DNA of 64,000 nucleotides from Bdellovibrionaceae bacterium UBA6502 (GCA_002436415.1 DJMA01000045.1:1-64000), one strand, 5' to 3'; positions 37,612 through 46,186 are shown, counted from the first letter of the stretch. Numbers and translations: made by a program. The notes: generated by a model from the letters alone, not told the origin.

Positions 37612-38031
37612 TTAGGCCTCTTGCTCAAAAGTACGCTTTACCGCACCGCTATGGTATTTTCCAACAGCCTTTTTATTTAAGTTCGTGTCCATATACTCTT
37701 TCATCACACGACTCTTCTCTTTTTCAATTAAAGAAAGTAATTGCAAATCTTGATCTAAAATTCGCTCAATGATGCTGTCTTTAGAACTCAAGAGTTCTGC
37801 TATATCATCTTCTTGAGCCTCTACCTCTTTTACCGTAAGACTCATTAAAGACTCATCAATCTTTTTATCTAGCTCAGCAACTACGTCCAAGATCGCTTGT
37901 CGAGTTTCATAAAAAGCATCTAGAGAATCAAAGTTCTTTTGTGCAAAAAGCGCCATTTCTCTTTCATTAAGATTATAATATTTCACTAAATACTTATTTC
38001 TTTCATTCATTAAAGTTGTCATGCGATTCAT
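37612..38031 (-). CDS. FliT/FlgN-like flagellar chaperone
   Basis: A 139-residue, all-helical, charged protein. No strong family motif, but the size, helical pattern and place directly after fliS are those of FliT or FlgN-type chaperones that hold FliD or hook-associated proteins. The ATG at 38031 is preceded by GGGGGAAAA, and a frame start further up lacks one. FlgN for the hook proteins is coded at 63.4 kb, so this one probably serves FliD. The exact partner is inference. Confidence 0.6.
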   Translation of the reverse strand: MNRMTTLMNERNKYLVKYYNLNEREMALFAQKNFDSLDAFYETRQAILDVVAELDKKIDESLMSLTVKEVEAQEDDIAELLSSKDSIIERILDQDLQLLSLIEKEKSRVMKEYMDTNLNKKAVGKYHSGAVKRTFEQEA

Positions 38032-38044
38032 TTTTCCCCCTTGC

Positions 38045-38473
38045 TTAGCCCGCGTTTTTCGAGCCATCCCCAGATTTATTTTGTTGCTTTTCTTTCTTAA
38101 GACCTTCTACAGCTTCTACCCACCCGTCATACAAAGTGTTTAGAATTTTCAGCGCGTTTTCTAGGTACTGTTTGTCTCCAGAAATATTCGCTTGAGTGTA
38201 TTGATCCGTTATAAACATATAGAGTTGTTCGAGTTGGGAAGCGATCTCCCCTCCTACTTTGTGATCTAGAGTATTCATTAGCTCTAAAACAATGTCGTAT
38301 GCTCTACCAATATTAGTACCTCGCTCGGCAACGTCTCCGGCCTCGATAGCCATGATTCCTCGCTTGGTAAACTTGATAGCCCCCTCGTAAAGCATAAGTA
38401 GGATTTTCTCTCTGCTTGCACTTTGTACTGAAGTCGCTTTGTACTTTTGTGATCCCATTTTGTTATAACTCAT
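38045..38473 (-). CDS. fliS: Flagellar export chaperone FliS
   Basis: Binds the C-terminus of flagellin in the cytoplasm and keeps it unfolded for export. 142 residues. Family features: KYKATSVQSASREKILLMLYEGAIKFT near 10-36, GRAYDIVLELMNTLD and the helical end around DQYTQANISGD. It follows fliD after 23 bases. GGAG precedes the ATG. As FliS also titrates flagellin from FliW-CsrA control in other bacteria, its presence fits the csrA/fliW genes at 60 kb. Confidence 0.95.
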   Translation of the reverse strand: MSYNKMGSQKYKATSVQSASREKILLMLYEGAIKFTKRGIMAIEAGDVAERGTNIGRAYDIVLELMNTLDHKVGGEIASQLEQLYMFITDQYTQANISGDKQYLENALKILNTLYDGWVEAVEGLKKEKQQNKSGDGSKNAG

Positions 38474-38496
38474 AACTACTCCTTAACCCCTCACTC

Positions 38497-39855
38497 TTAT
38501 CCGGCGCCGCCCGCTACTGATCCAGCGAGAAATTGTCCTTGCGCCTGTATTCCAGCCATCTTTTCCTCTAAAGCGGCAAATTTTCTTCGTAAATTTTGTT
38601 CTTTCTGTGTGATACGTCTTTCTAAACTCTCTAAACGATTATCCATTTGTTCGATTTGTTGCTGAAGACCTCTGCGTCGATTATTCAGTGGTCCAAAACT
38701 ACTATCATTAAGAGTTCGAATCATATTTCGTAACTTCGGTATAAATCCTGTGTTGAAGCCATCCCCAGCTAAAAATTTCTGAACCTGCTCTGGGTTCTGC
38801 TTCAGTTTTGTATTAAATTTTTCCTCGCTGTACTCCAATGTACCGCCGCGAGTAAATGTAATCCCAATTTCATTTAATGTACGAATGTTGCTTCCCGTTC
38901 CCAAAACCTGGGACTGTAGTAATTGTCGTACTCTAGATTCGATGGTTCTAAGAACCACATCACCACCAAGTGTCGCACTCGTGTCTGACTCTTGGGTTAA
39001 TGAGTTTTGTTGCTGGATAAATCCCAAAACAGAGTTAATGGAATCAACAAACGACTTCACTTTTCCACTAACCACTTCCATATCTTCTTTTACATTTAAG
39101 CTAATGGTTTTACCCGGCGATGCTTGCTTTAACTCTAGAGTTACACCAGGTAGTAAATCGTCTAAAACATTGTCTTGGACATCAATTTCAAAGCCATCTA
39201 ATTTGATTTTTCCATTTTTAGCTTCTCGAGACTGCTCAAAGAAAACATCCTGATCACCATCTAAAAAGTATAATGTTGGGTAATCTACCTGGTTTTCTTT
39301 TCCCACATCTTTTGCCGTTAACATTAAACGGTAAGGAGCATCTGGATCCGTTTGATCATTAATGATTGTCGCTTGTAAGCCAACACCCGCACGATTAATG
39401 GCGTTCGCAGCACCTTCCAAGGTACTGTTTTCTCCGCTAATATAAACTTCCTTCTCTCCATCTGCGGTTTGAAAAGAAAAATATCCTACACCGATTTGTG
39501 TTTCGTTTTTATCAGGAAACCCATTAGTAATAGCAGCTGCTTTTTGCGCCAACTGCAAAACCTCAATGGCCCAGTTTCCAGTGCGAACTGAGTTTGGATC
39601 AACCGTTCCACCAATAATACTTGGGTCAGCGGATTCTAATTTTATATCAGTGAATCCTCTAGCGCTTGCTAAACCACCAATTGAGTTTTGTATGTCTGAG
39701 ACTTTCGTGGCAAGGTCGTCCACAAGCTTGAGTTTGTTCTCAACCTTGCTTTTTTTACCTTGAATTGTTTGTATAGGGATTTTTTCAGCATCTATGAGCT
39801 GTTCCACGATATTCGGTGGTAATCCCGAGGCCATGCCTCCAAACGAAATAGCCAA
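38497..39855 (-). CDS. fliD: Flagellar filament capping protein FliD
   Basis: Caps the filament tip and folds incoming flagellin. 452 residues, shorter than E. coli FliD but within the family range. The N-terminal FliD domain shows GMASGLPPNIVEQLIDAEKIPIQ, and the C-terminal coiled coil runs about 395-440. The start codon is TTG, with a perfect AGGAGG five bases upstream (minus strand near 39861-39866), so the weak codon is offset by a strong ribosome site. It is the first gene of the run with fliS and the modification cassette. Confidence 0.95.
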   Translation of the reverse strand: MAISFGGMASGLPPNIVEQLIDAEKIPIQTIQGKKSKVENKLKLVDDLATKVSDIQNSIGGLASARGFTDIKLESADPSIIGGTVDPNSVRTGNWAIEVLQLAQKAAAITNGFPDKNETQIGVGYFSFQTADGEKEVYISGENSTLEGAANAINRAGVGLQATIINDQTDPDAPYRLMLTAKDVGKENQVDYPTLYFLDGDQDVFFEQSREAKNGKIKLDGFEIDVQDNVLDDLLPGVTLELKQASPGKTISLNVKEDMEVVSGKVKSFVDSINSVLGFIQQQNSLTQESDTSATLGGDVVLRTIESRVRQLLQSQVLGTGSNIRTLNEIGITFTRGGTLEYSEEKFNTKLKQNPEQVQKFLAGDGFNTGFIPKLRNMIRTLNDSSFGPLNNRRRGLQQQIEQMDNRLESLERRITQKEQNLRRKFAALEEKMAGIQAQGQFLAGSVAGGAG

Positions 39856-40211
39856 TCCGTCCTCCTGACGACTTCAATCCCTTCCTGGGAGCTTGTTTCA
39901 TTATCTCAAAGAATCGCAGAAACAGTGAGTCAATAATCTGATGCTTTCCCGGAAATGTGCTTTGGTTTATAACTGGAAAAATTTTCCGGCAGCTATTTAC
40001 TGGTAAACACACAATTTTACTAGCTAAAAGCCGAGTCATTTAGTCGTTTCCTTACAGACACGTATTTTTTCCCCGATTTGCTACATAATCAGGAGTTAGA
40101 CCTAAGTTTTAATCGCATCGCGAAGTGTTTTTGGTACAAGATTCTTTCCTGAAAGTTTATAAAGGAACTTCTACTTTAAAGAATATTCGTTTTGGATGAA
40201 AAGGTTGTGGA
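39856..40211. other. Divergent intergenic region between fliD and the ABC exporter
   Basis: 356 bases that should hold both promoters. No sigma-28-like pair with 11-nt spacing was found on the fliD side. No gene or repeat was recognised. Confidence 0.4.
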
Positions 40212-41930
40212 ATGAGAGAAATCATCAAATACTTAGGACCTCTACTTAGGCATTACCGTTATCAAATGATTGGGCTATTGATTTTAGGCTCAATGATCTC
40301 TGGACTTAGAGGTTTAACCCCTGAACTATCACGACGATTGATTGATCTTTGGCGTGAAGGAGATGGTACTGGAAACATTACTTATCCAATTGGAATCGCA
40401 GCGATCTGGTTCATATCTAGTATTTTCCGCTACATCCACTCCTATAAAATCAGAGTAATTTCTGAAAAAATCATGGGCTTTTTACGCATGAATCTGATGC
40501 GTAAGTATTTAGACTTTGATTTAAAGTTTATGCATTCTCTGGATACAGGTTCTGGTGGTTTGATCTCCCGAATCTCCAATGAGATTCTCCATGTTCAGTT
40601 TGGAATTCAAAAGATGACCGACATGATGAAAGAGCCCTTTGCAGCGATTTTTATGTTTGGTTATTTACTAATGATCGATTGGAAGTTAACGATTTTTATC
40701 GTTGCCACTTTGCCTATCGTCGGAGTTCTATTAAAAAACATTGCAAAATCCATTCGTAAATACATCACAAAAAACTTCACCGATATGGAGAACATATCAA
40801 AAACTTTGAAAGAGTCACTGGATGGCTCTCGAATTGTGAAGTCCTACAATTTACAGACGGTTTTAGAAAAGCGCTTTAACAGTGAAGTTCAGCAATACAT
40901 TGATAATCGTAAAATCGTTGTAAGCCGCGAAGAGGCTACAGGGCCAATCATTGAAAGCATTGGCGCCTTGGGCTTTTCTGCTTTGCTCGTTTATATCGGT
41001 AACCAAATTATCGCCGGTCAATTGACGGTGGCTGACTTTATGGGGTTTTCATTTGCCGTGGCGATTCTCCAAGATGCTGTTAAGAGAATCCAACAAGCTT
41101 ATGTAGCCATTCAACAAGCGGTTGTAAGTTTGCAACGTTACCACGAAATGCTTGGCGAAGAGAATCACGTGAAAGACACCGATAGTCCAATTCCATTTCC
41201 AATTGATTGGAAAAGCATTGAATTTAAAAACGTAACTTTCAGCTATATCGAAGGTAAACCTGTTTTAAAGAACTTCAACCTGTTAGTAAATCGCGGAGAA
41301 AGCATAGCTCTTGTGGGAAGCAGTGGTAGCGGTAAGTCAACCACCGTTAACTTGTTACAAAGATTCTACGACCCTGACAGTGGTCAAATTTTAGTCGATG
41401 GCATTGATATTAAGAGATTTTCATTAGAAGACCTGAGAAAGAATATCGCAATGGTTAGTCAGGATGTATTCTTGTTTAATGATAGCGTTGAGTTTAATAT
41501 TCGCGCTGGAAATTTAGAAGATGAAAACACTAGTGTGGAAGAAGCAGCTACCTTAGCCAATGCACATAATTTTATTTCTGCTAAAGAAGACGCTTATGAC
41601 ACTCGAGTTGGCGAAGCTGGTTCTCAGTTTTCTGGCGGAGAAAAGCAACGTATAAGTATTGCACGTGCGATCTTTAAGAATGCGCCAATTTTAGTTTTAG
41701 ATGAAGCCACTAGTGCCTTAGACTCAGAAAGCGAACGTGAAGTTCAAAAAGGCATTAGCCAGCTTATGAAAGGAAAAACTTCTTTTGTAATTGCTCACCG
41801 CTTATCGACAGTTCAAGATGCGGATAGAATTATTGTTATGAAGTTTGGGGAAATCATTGAGAGCGGAAACCATGATGAACTCATGGAAAGAAAAGGGGAA
41901 TACCATCAACTCAGAGAGCTGCAACACTAA
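40212..41930 (+). CDS. ABC exporter, MsbA-like (permease fused to ATPase)
   Basis: A half-transporter of 572 residues: six membrane helices (about 15-310), then an ATPase with Walker A GSSGSGKST, signature FSGGEKQRISIARAIF, Walker B LVLDEATSALD and H-loop IAHRLSTVQ. Length and layout fit MsbA, the lipid A flippase, but related exporters of lipids, peptides or drugs look the same, so the substrate is open. The YqiA-like gene overlaps its 3' end. Confidence 0.88.
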   Translation: MREIIKYLGPLLRHYRYQMIGLLILGSMISGLRGLTPELSRRLIDLWREGDGTGNITYPIGIAAIWFISSIFRYIHSYKIRVISEKIMGFLRMNLMRKYLDFDLKFMHSLDTGSGGLISRISNEILHVQFGIQKMTDMMKEPFAAIFMFGYLLMIDWKLTIFIVATLPIVGVLLKNIAKSIRKYITKNFTDMENISKTLKESLDGSRIVKSYNLQTVLEKRFNSEVQQYIDNRKIVVSREEATGPIIESIGALGFSALLVYIGNQIIAGQLTVADFMGFSFAVAILQDAVKRIQQAYVAIQQAVVSLQRYHEMLGEENHVKDTDSPIPFPIDWKSIEFKNVTFSYIEGKPVLKNFNLLVNRGESIALVGSSGSGKSTTVNLLQRFYDPDSGQILVDGIDIKRFSLEDLRKNIAMVSQDVFLFNDSVEFNIRAGNLEDENTSVEEAATLANAHNFISAKEDAYDTRVGEAGSQFSGGEKQRISIARAIFKNAPILVLDEATSALDSESEREVQKGISQLMKGKTSFVIAHRLSTVQDADRIIVMKFGEIIESGNHDELMERKGEYHQLRELQH

Positions 41931-42507
41931 ACTTTTATACCTTCATGGATTTAACTCTTCTCCTTTTTCACCAAAAGGAGAAGCGGTCAAAAAATGTGTT
42001 GCAGAAAAATACCCAGACATCGAACTGATAGCTCCAGAACTTCCTCCTTACCCCATGGCAGCATTAGAGCTGATCAAAGAAAAAGTTCAAGACATCTCTA
42101 AGAGTCAAAAACCTTTGATCATTGCCTCTAGCATGGGTGGCTTTTTCACAAACTTTGTGGCACATGATATTCCAGTCGCTGCCTGTTTCGTTAACCCAGG
42201 AGTTGACCCATTTAACAGGGTTAAGGAATATTTAGACATCGACATAACTAATCCCTACTCGCAAAAAGTATATCGCTTAAATGAAAAACACATTGAGGAG
42301 TTGCAGTCTCTTTACAAAGAAAGTGTTGCACCAAATTCTGATTTTTATTTATTTTTGAAAACCGGCGATGAAGTTTTAGACTACAGCCATGCCGCCAAAC
42401 TTTACAAAGACCATAAACTTCATATTGATGAAGGTGGAGATCATAGTTTTCACGATTTTGATAATTATGTTGAAGAGATGATAGAATGGTTAATTTCTAA
42501 AAAATAG
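41872..42507 (+). CDS. YqiA/YcfP-type esterase
   Basis: A small cytoplasmic alpha/beta hydrolase, about 212 residues. The N-terminal LYLHGFNSSPFSPKG is the family hallmark; the nucleophile is Ser in ASSMGGF, the acid in TGDEVLDY and the His in GGDHSFHDF. It overlaps the exporter gene by 59 bases; the two ATG codons at 41872 and 41875 are the best starts. Natural substrate unknown. Confidence 0.85.
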   Translation: MMNSWKEKGNTINSESCNTKLLYLHGFNSSPFSPKGEAVKKCVAEKYPDIELIAPELPPYPMAALELIKEKVQDISKSQKPLIIASSMGGFFTNFVAHDIPVAACFVNPGVDPFNRVKEYLDIDITNPYSQKVYRLNEKHIEELQSLYKESVAPNSDFYLFLKTGDEVLDYSHAAKLYKDHKLHIDEGGDHSFHDFDNYVEEMIEWLISKK

Positions 42508-42535
42508 CACTATCCATTACCAACAGAAAAACGAA

Positions 42536-42919
42536 CTAGACAGCCTTATTTAAAATACCACCACGTTTATCTTCAGTATCCGCATTGGCAGCCCTGGATG
42601 ATTCGATGGCCTGAAATGCACTAAGTCGCCGAACGACTTTTCCTTGGTAATCTTTTACTAAAAACATCAGTGCTTCGTTTTGTTTTTCCATCACCACACT
42701 CAGGTTATTCTTTTTAATTCCCGGATGATTTTTTAAGTACTCAAGAGCTTTTTGCAAATCTTCTTCTGTAAAGTTTTGTTGCTCTTGCTGCCCACCATGG
42801 TTTCCCTGTTGAGGATCACGATCCGCAGAAGTATCCATTGCTTTGGTTTCTTTTTTCACCGAAGACACTTTATCAAGCATAGGATTTGAAATGTTGCTTA
42901 TACTTTTCAAGTTCATCAT
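42536..42919 (-). CDS. flaG: FlaG-like flagellar protein
   Basis: A 127-residue protein in the FlaG family, which affects filament length or assembly. The N-terminal 50 residues are polar, Gln-rich and probably disordered; the C-terminal LSVVMEKQNEALMFLVKDYQGKVVRRL is the conserved FlaG domain. It lies after flagellin 1 on the minus strand, with the flagellin 1 terminator (42969-42990) between them, so it may use its own promoter or read-through. Confidence 0.85.
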   Translation of the reverse strand: MMNLKSISNISNPMLDKVSSVKKETKAMDTSADRDPQQGNHGGQQEQQNFTEEDLQKALEYLKNHPGIKKNNLSVVMEKQNEALMFLVKDYQGKVVRRLSAFQAIESSRAANADTEDKRGGILNKAV

Positions 42920-42968
42920 AGTTCTGATCGGTAATCTTAGTCAGTTTATTTACTCGACCTTCAACTAG

Positions 42969-42990
42969 AAAAATTCGACCTTCTGTCGAG
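42969..42990 (-). terminator. Terminator of the flagellin 1 transcript
   Basis: On the minus strand CTCGAC-type arm and GTCGA arm (42975-42979 with 42985-42989) are followed by ATTTTT (42969-42974). A second hairpin, CCCAGGGAG/CTCCCTGGG (43008-43033), lies just before it and may add stability. Confidence 0.75.
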
Positions 42991-43007
42991 TTGTTTCCCC
43001 TAATATA

Positions 43008-43033
43008 CCCAGGGAGTTTGTTGGCTCCCTGGG
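43008..43033. repeat. GC-rich stem-loop after flagellin 1
   Basis: Perfect 9-bp arms CCCAGGGAG (43008-43016) and CTCCCTGGG (43025-43033), 8-nt loop. It lies 58 bases past the flagellin 1 stop without a T run of its own; it may protect the abundant mRNA from 3' exonucleases. Confidence 0.75.
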
Positions 43034-43091
43034 TTGGGACGGGACAAGTGAATCATGTCACTTAAAACCGTTAAATCCGAATCTAAAATTA

Positions 43092-43928
43092 TTAACCGAT
43101 CAAACGTAATGCTGATTGTGGTTGTGCATTTGCTTGAGCCAAGATACCTGTTGAAGCATTCAATAGTACCTGATTTTGTGTTAACTCAGCAGTTGCTTGT
43201 GCGATGTCTGTATCACGGATACGAGAATTTGCAGCCGATACGTTCTCAATGGCAGTACCTAAGTTATTTTGCGTTGAGATCAATCGGTTTTGAACCGCAC
43301 CTAGTGTTGCTCGGTGACCATTCACAGTAAACTGTGCATCGTCAATTACCGTTAGGGCTTCTCGGGCTCCTTCTTTTGTCGAATAATCTAAACCGTCCAT
43401 ACTCAGTTCGCTTAATCTTACAGATTGTGCTCCAGAGTCGAAGGTAATTCTATCTTGGAAATCATCATTATTAATATCAATTTGGAAACTGAACTCACCA
43501 CCTGAACCATCTAGAAGGTTGGTTGTTCCATATTTAGTTGTTTGTGCAATACGATCCATCTCAAGCTTTAATTGTTGAACCTCTTTATCAAGGAATTGTC
43601 TCTCCCTGTCACCTACTGTATCAGAAGCGGCCTGTACACCTAGCTCTCTTAATCGTACTAATATATTGGAAACCTCGTTTAATCCACCCTCAGCAACTTG
43701 TACCATGGACTGACCATCCATCGCGTTTCTTTGTGCTACTGAATAACCTTTTACTTGAGCTTTTAAACTTTCACTCAATGCTAAACCAGCTGCATCGTCG
43801 GCTGCCTTGGTGATACGGTCACCAGAAGATAACTGCGCAAAGGTTTTATCAATTTTTCTTTGCGATGCCGCCAATGAATTCTGTGCATTTAAACTTGCTA
43901 CGTTGGTTGATACTCTTAATCCACTCAT
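43092..43928 (-). CDS. Flagellin (paralogue 1)
   Basis: Filament subunit, 278 residues. The N-terminal D0/D1 region has INxA-like LRVSTNVASLNAQNSLAASQ and SGDRITKAADDAAGLALSE; the C-terminal region ends QVLLNASTGILAQANAQPQSALRLIG. The central variable region is short, as in small polar flagellins. The ribosome site is inside a small hairpin loop (43929-43942), and a sigma-28-like promoter lies at 44128-44154, leaving a leader of about 190 nt. It is divergent from the PilZ gene. Confidence 0.97.
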   Translation of the reverse strand: MSGLRVSTNVASLNAQNSLAASQRKIDKTFAQLSSGDRITKAADDAAGLALSESLKAQVKGYSVAQRNAMDGQSMVQVAEGGLNEVSNILVRLRELGVQAASDTVGDRERQFLDKEVQQLKLEMDRIAQTTKYGTTNLLDGSGGEFSFQIDINNDDFQDRITFDSGAQSVRLSELSMDGLDYSTKEGAREALTVIDDAQFTVNGHRATLGAVQNRLISTQNNLGTAIENVSAANSRIRDTDIAQATAELTQNQVLLNASTGILAQANAQPQSALRLIG

Positions 43929-43942
43929 AATAGTCCCCTATT
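43929..43942 (-). promoter_or_regulatory. Ribosome-binding-site hairpin of flagellin 1, candidate CsrA site
   Basis: Read on the minus strand: AATAG, GGGA, CTATT, then directly the ATG. The two 5-base arms pair perfectly and leave GGGA in the loop, the GGA-in-loop form that CsrA dimers bind. Binding would cover the Shine-Dalgarno. Confidence 0.7.
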
Positions 43943-44127
43943 GTTCTTTACGGCGCGGCCCCATGCCTACAGTTAAAGATGTCCCAGTATCTAGAAACTG
44001 CTTTACGCCTAAATTAATAAAAAAAATAAACACGTTGTGAGCTCTCGGTTAATTGGCCTTTCCTAAAGTAAGGTAGTCACTCCGAACTTAAGTTTGCGAA
44101 AGATACCGCAACCAAAACTCACTAAAC

Positions 44128-44154
44128 CTTTCGGCCAGGTCTGGGGATACCTTA
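44128..44154 (-). promoter_or_regulatory. Sigma-28-like promoter of flagellin 1
   Basis: Minus strand: TAAGGTAT (-35), 11 bases, GCCGAAAG (-10). The consensus is TAAAGTTT-N11-GCCGATAA; six and six of eight bases agree. Confidence 0.65.
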
Positions 44155-44374
44155 GTCGAGTCGAGTGAAACTAGACTATCGCCTAGCCAAAGCTGGACCA
44201 AGGTATTGAAAACCATAACAAAGTCGAGGGAAAAGCAGGACTATAGTCTGTACTAGTAAAAGGTCTACCAAGACTAAGGTAGCCAGCCTTTCGTCTTTTT
44301 TAAATTGCTGTTGTTTTATTTGAGAAACAAATAATGATAGATCTTCTGGTTTTTTATCTTTAAGATATGGAAGG

Positions 44375-45073
44375 ATGAATTCTGAGGATAAAGGCCAAAA
44401 CATTTTCACAAGAATCAATACCAAAAAGCTCAGAGAAAGAGCTTTTGAGTTACTTACGTCAAAATTTGGCGCAGCTACCGTTCGCGTGAAAAATGGAGAT
44501 AGCTACAAAGTTCAAATTGTTTCTAGAACTGGAAAACAAATTTCAGCCGAAAGCACAGAAGGACTTTTTGACCTACAAGGCTTTGTGAATATTATTTTTA
44601 GTTTCGACATTGGTCCTGAAAAATACTTCATGCAAACTTCAGCAAATATCACGAGTGAGAAATACATCGATATTTCTATTTTATCTGATCTTTTTAAATT
44701 ACAACGACGACAAAACTTTAGAGTAGACCTAGTCGATAACTACAGTTCTATTTTAAAAATCTTTAAAGTGAATCAAGTGGAAGTAGATCATGACTTCAAA
44801 ATCAAAGACTTAAGCCTAGGCGGTTTGAGTTTTGATATGGATCTTGAGTCCCCCCTAGATATTTCTCAAGAACAGATGATTATTGGGAAAGTAATCATTC
44901 CTGAAAAAAAGCTTCATATCCCTATTAGTGCTGTGGTTCGCTATGTAAATCGAATCGGTTCCATGGGAAGTGGGATACGCAGAGCTGGCCTAGAGTTTGA
45001 CCCATTAGATGCTCAAATCGAAAATCAGATGTTAGAAGTCCTAATCGAAGCGCAAAGAAAGACCCTCGGTTAA
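44375..45073 (+). CDS. PilZ-domain protein (YcgR-like)
   Basis: A cytoplasmic c-di-GMP effector of 232 residues. The N-terminal half is a YcgR-N-like beta domain; the PilZ domain begins near 108 with the nucleotide motif RRQNFR and has DLSLGG (D/NxSxxG) near 148. YcgR-type proteins act on the flagellar motor as a brake, and the gene lies between flagellin genes, which fits. The start lies directly after GGAAGG with almost no spacer, so it is less certain. A 3' hairpin (45075-45094) follows. Confidence 0.88.
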   Translation: MNSEDKGQNIFTRINTKKLRERAFELLTSKFGAATVRVKNGDSYKVQIVSRTGKQISAESTEGLFDLQGFVNIIFSFDIGPEKYFMQTSANITSEKYIDISILSDLFKLQRRQNFRVDLVDNYSSILKIFKVNQVEVDHDFKIKDLSLGGLSFDMDLESPLDISQEQMIIGKVIIPEKKLHIPISAVVRYVNRIGSMGSGIRRAGLEFDPLDAQIENQMLEVLIEAQRKTLG

Positions 45074-45074
45074 T

Positions 45075-45094
45075 CTCTCTATTTATATAGAGAG
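45075..45094 (+). repeat. Hairpin after PilZ gene
   Basis: CTCTCTAT (45075-45082) and ATAGAGAG (45087-45094) directly after the stop codon. No T tract follows, so it is only a possible terminator or 3' stabiliser. Confidence 0.55.
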
Positions 45095-45200
45095 AGAAAG
45101 AGGACAAATAAGCATCAAAAGAAAGCTCCTAATCTTATTGAACAGACTTAGTAAAAATTCTCAATATTTTCGCACGCTTAGCCTTTTTCTTTTTTAAAGC

Positions 45201-45227
45201 TAAAGTTTTAACGCGATATGTCGAATA
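45201..45227 (+). promoter_or_regulatory. Sigma-28-like promoter of flagellin 2
   Basis: TAAAGTTT (45201-45208, full match to the -35), 11 bases, GTCGAATA (45220-45227, against GCCGATAA). The predicted start near 45234 leaves a leader of about 120 nt. Confidence 0.8.
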
Positions 45228-45248
45228 TTATCTAACTGTAAAAGACCT

Positions 45249-45289
45249 GGTTTCTGAAAAGTGCTGACCCACTTTTAGACACAGAAACC
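45249..45289 (+). promoter_or_regulatory. Stem-loop in flagellin 2 leader
   Basis: GGTTTCTG (45249-45256) pairs with CAGAAACC (45282-45289), and AAAAGTG (45257-45263) pairs with CACTTTT (45270-45276); loop CTGACC, with 5 unpaired bases AGACA on one side. It begins about 15 nt after the predicted transcript start, so it is probably a 5' mRNA stabiliser or control element. Confidence 0.65.
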
Positions 45290-45292
45290 TTC

Positions 45293-45315
45293 GAGCATTG
45301 TCGGGGACACACTCC
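45293..45315 (+). repeat. Dispersed inverted repeat, copy A
   Basis: GAGCATTGTC joined to GGGGACACACTC. The reverse complement of the same two blocks, separated by 7 extra bases, occurs at 48460-48487. Each copy is itself partly self-complementary (TGTC/GACA). Confidence 0.7.
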
Positions 45316-45352
45316 TTTTTGCCTGTGGGGGCAATTGAAAAGGAGAGAGCTC

Positions 45353-46186
45353 ATGAGTTTGAGGATAGGAACCAATGTCGCGTCCCTCGCGGCCCAACAC
45401 AATTTATCCAAATCCAACGCCCAAAAACTAAAAGCCATCAAATCCCTTTCCTCCGGAAATCGGATTACCCAAGCTTCAGACGATGCTGCGGGCTTTGCCA
45501 TTGCCGAAAACTTGCGGGGGCAATTAAAGGGACTGGAACAAGTGAAACGAAATGCAAACTCTGCGGTTTCATTGGTTCAGGTTGCTGAGGGGGGGCTTAA
45601 TGAACAAAACAATATCCTAATTCGATTGCGCGAATTAGGAGTACAGGCAGCATCCGATACTGTCTCAGAACAAGAACGAGAGTTTTTACAGGTCGAATTT
45701 AGTCAGCTTTTAGAGGAGCTAGACCGTATCGCAAGCTCTACTAATTATGGATCAAAAAAGCTTTTGTCTGGCTCAGGAGAGGAGTTTGAGTTTCATGTGG
45801 GAGCTAATGCGGGAGAGGAGAATATAATTCGCTACACTCTAGATGCCGATGCCTCCAGTGATTCTTTAGGCGTATCAGGCCTTTCTGTTGACGATAAAGA
45901 CAATGCTTTAGATAGTTTAGAGTCAATTGACGAAGGTTTAATTAAAATGGCGGAAATGCGTTCCAGTTTTGGAGCCATGCAATCTAGACTCCTACACACC
46001 TCTAATCACCTAGACAATCAGATTGAAAACGTTGCTGGGGCAAGAAGCTTAATCGCCGATGCTGATGTTGCCAAAGAAACTGCTGATCTGGTTCAGGCCG
46101 ATATTTTACAGAGCACTGGCGTGGCAATTTTAGCGCAAGCCAATAACATTCCAAGGCATGCTGAGAGGTTGATTAATATGCTCTAG
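45353..46186 (+). CDS. Flagellin (paralogue 2, divergent)
   Basis: A flagellin of 277 residues. N-terminal LRIGTNVASLAAQHNLSKSN and SGNRITQASDDAAGFAIAE, and C-terminal DILQSTGVAILAQAN, are clear. It departs from paralogues 1 and 3 in the last residues (PRHAERLINML instead of the usual SALRLI/L end) and at ADADVAKETADLVQ, so it may sit at a special place in the filament or be a minor subunit. The ATG at 45353 follows AGGAGAG. The promoter is at 45201-45227. Confidence 0.95.
   Translation: MSLRIGTNVASLAAQHNLSKSNAQKLKAIKSLSSGNRITQASDDAAGFAIAENLRGQLKGLEQVKRNANSAVSLVQVAEGGLNEQNNILIRLRELGVQAASDTVSEQEREFLQVEFSQLLEELDRIASSTNYGSKKLLSGSGEEFEFHVGANAGEENIIRYTLDADASSDSLGVSGLSVDDKDNALDSLESIDEGLIKMAEMRSSFGAMQSRLLHTSNHLDNQIENVAGARSLIADADVAKETADLVQADILQSTGVAILAQANNIPRHAERLINML

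Larger units (their letters stand above)
43929..44374. other. Divergent region between flagellin 1 and PilZ gene
   Basis: 446 bases holding the flagellin 1 promoter and its long leader. The PilZ gene promoter must lie in the right half but was not identified. Confidence 0.5.

Noticed and set aside
39785..40039. 84-codon minus-strand frame around the fliD start
   Set aside because: Overlaps the fliD 5' end in another frame; fliD has a perfect AGGAGG.
44176..44424. 82-codon minus-strand frame upstream of PilZ gene
   Set aside because: Overlaps the PilZ 5' end and the flagellin 1 promoter region; no start signal or domain pattern.
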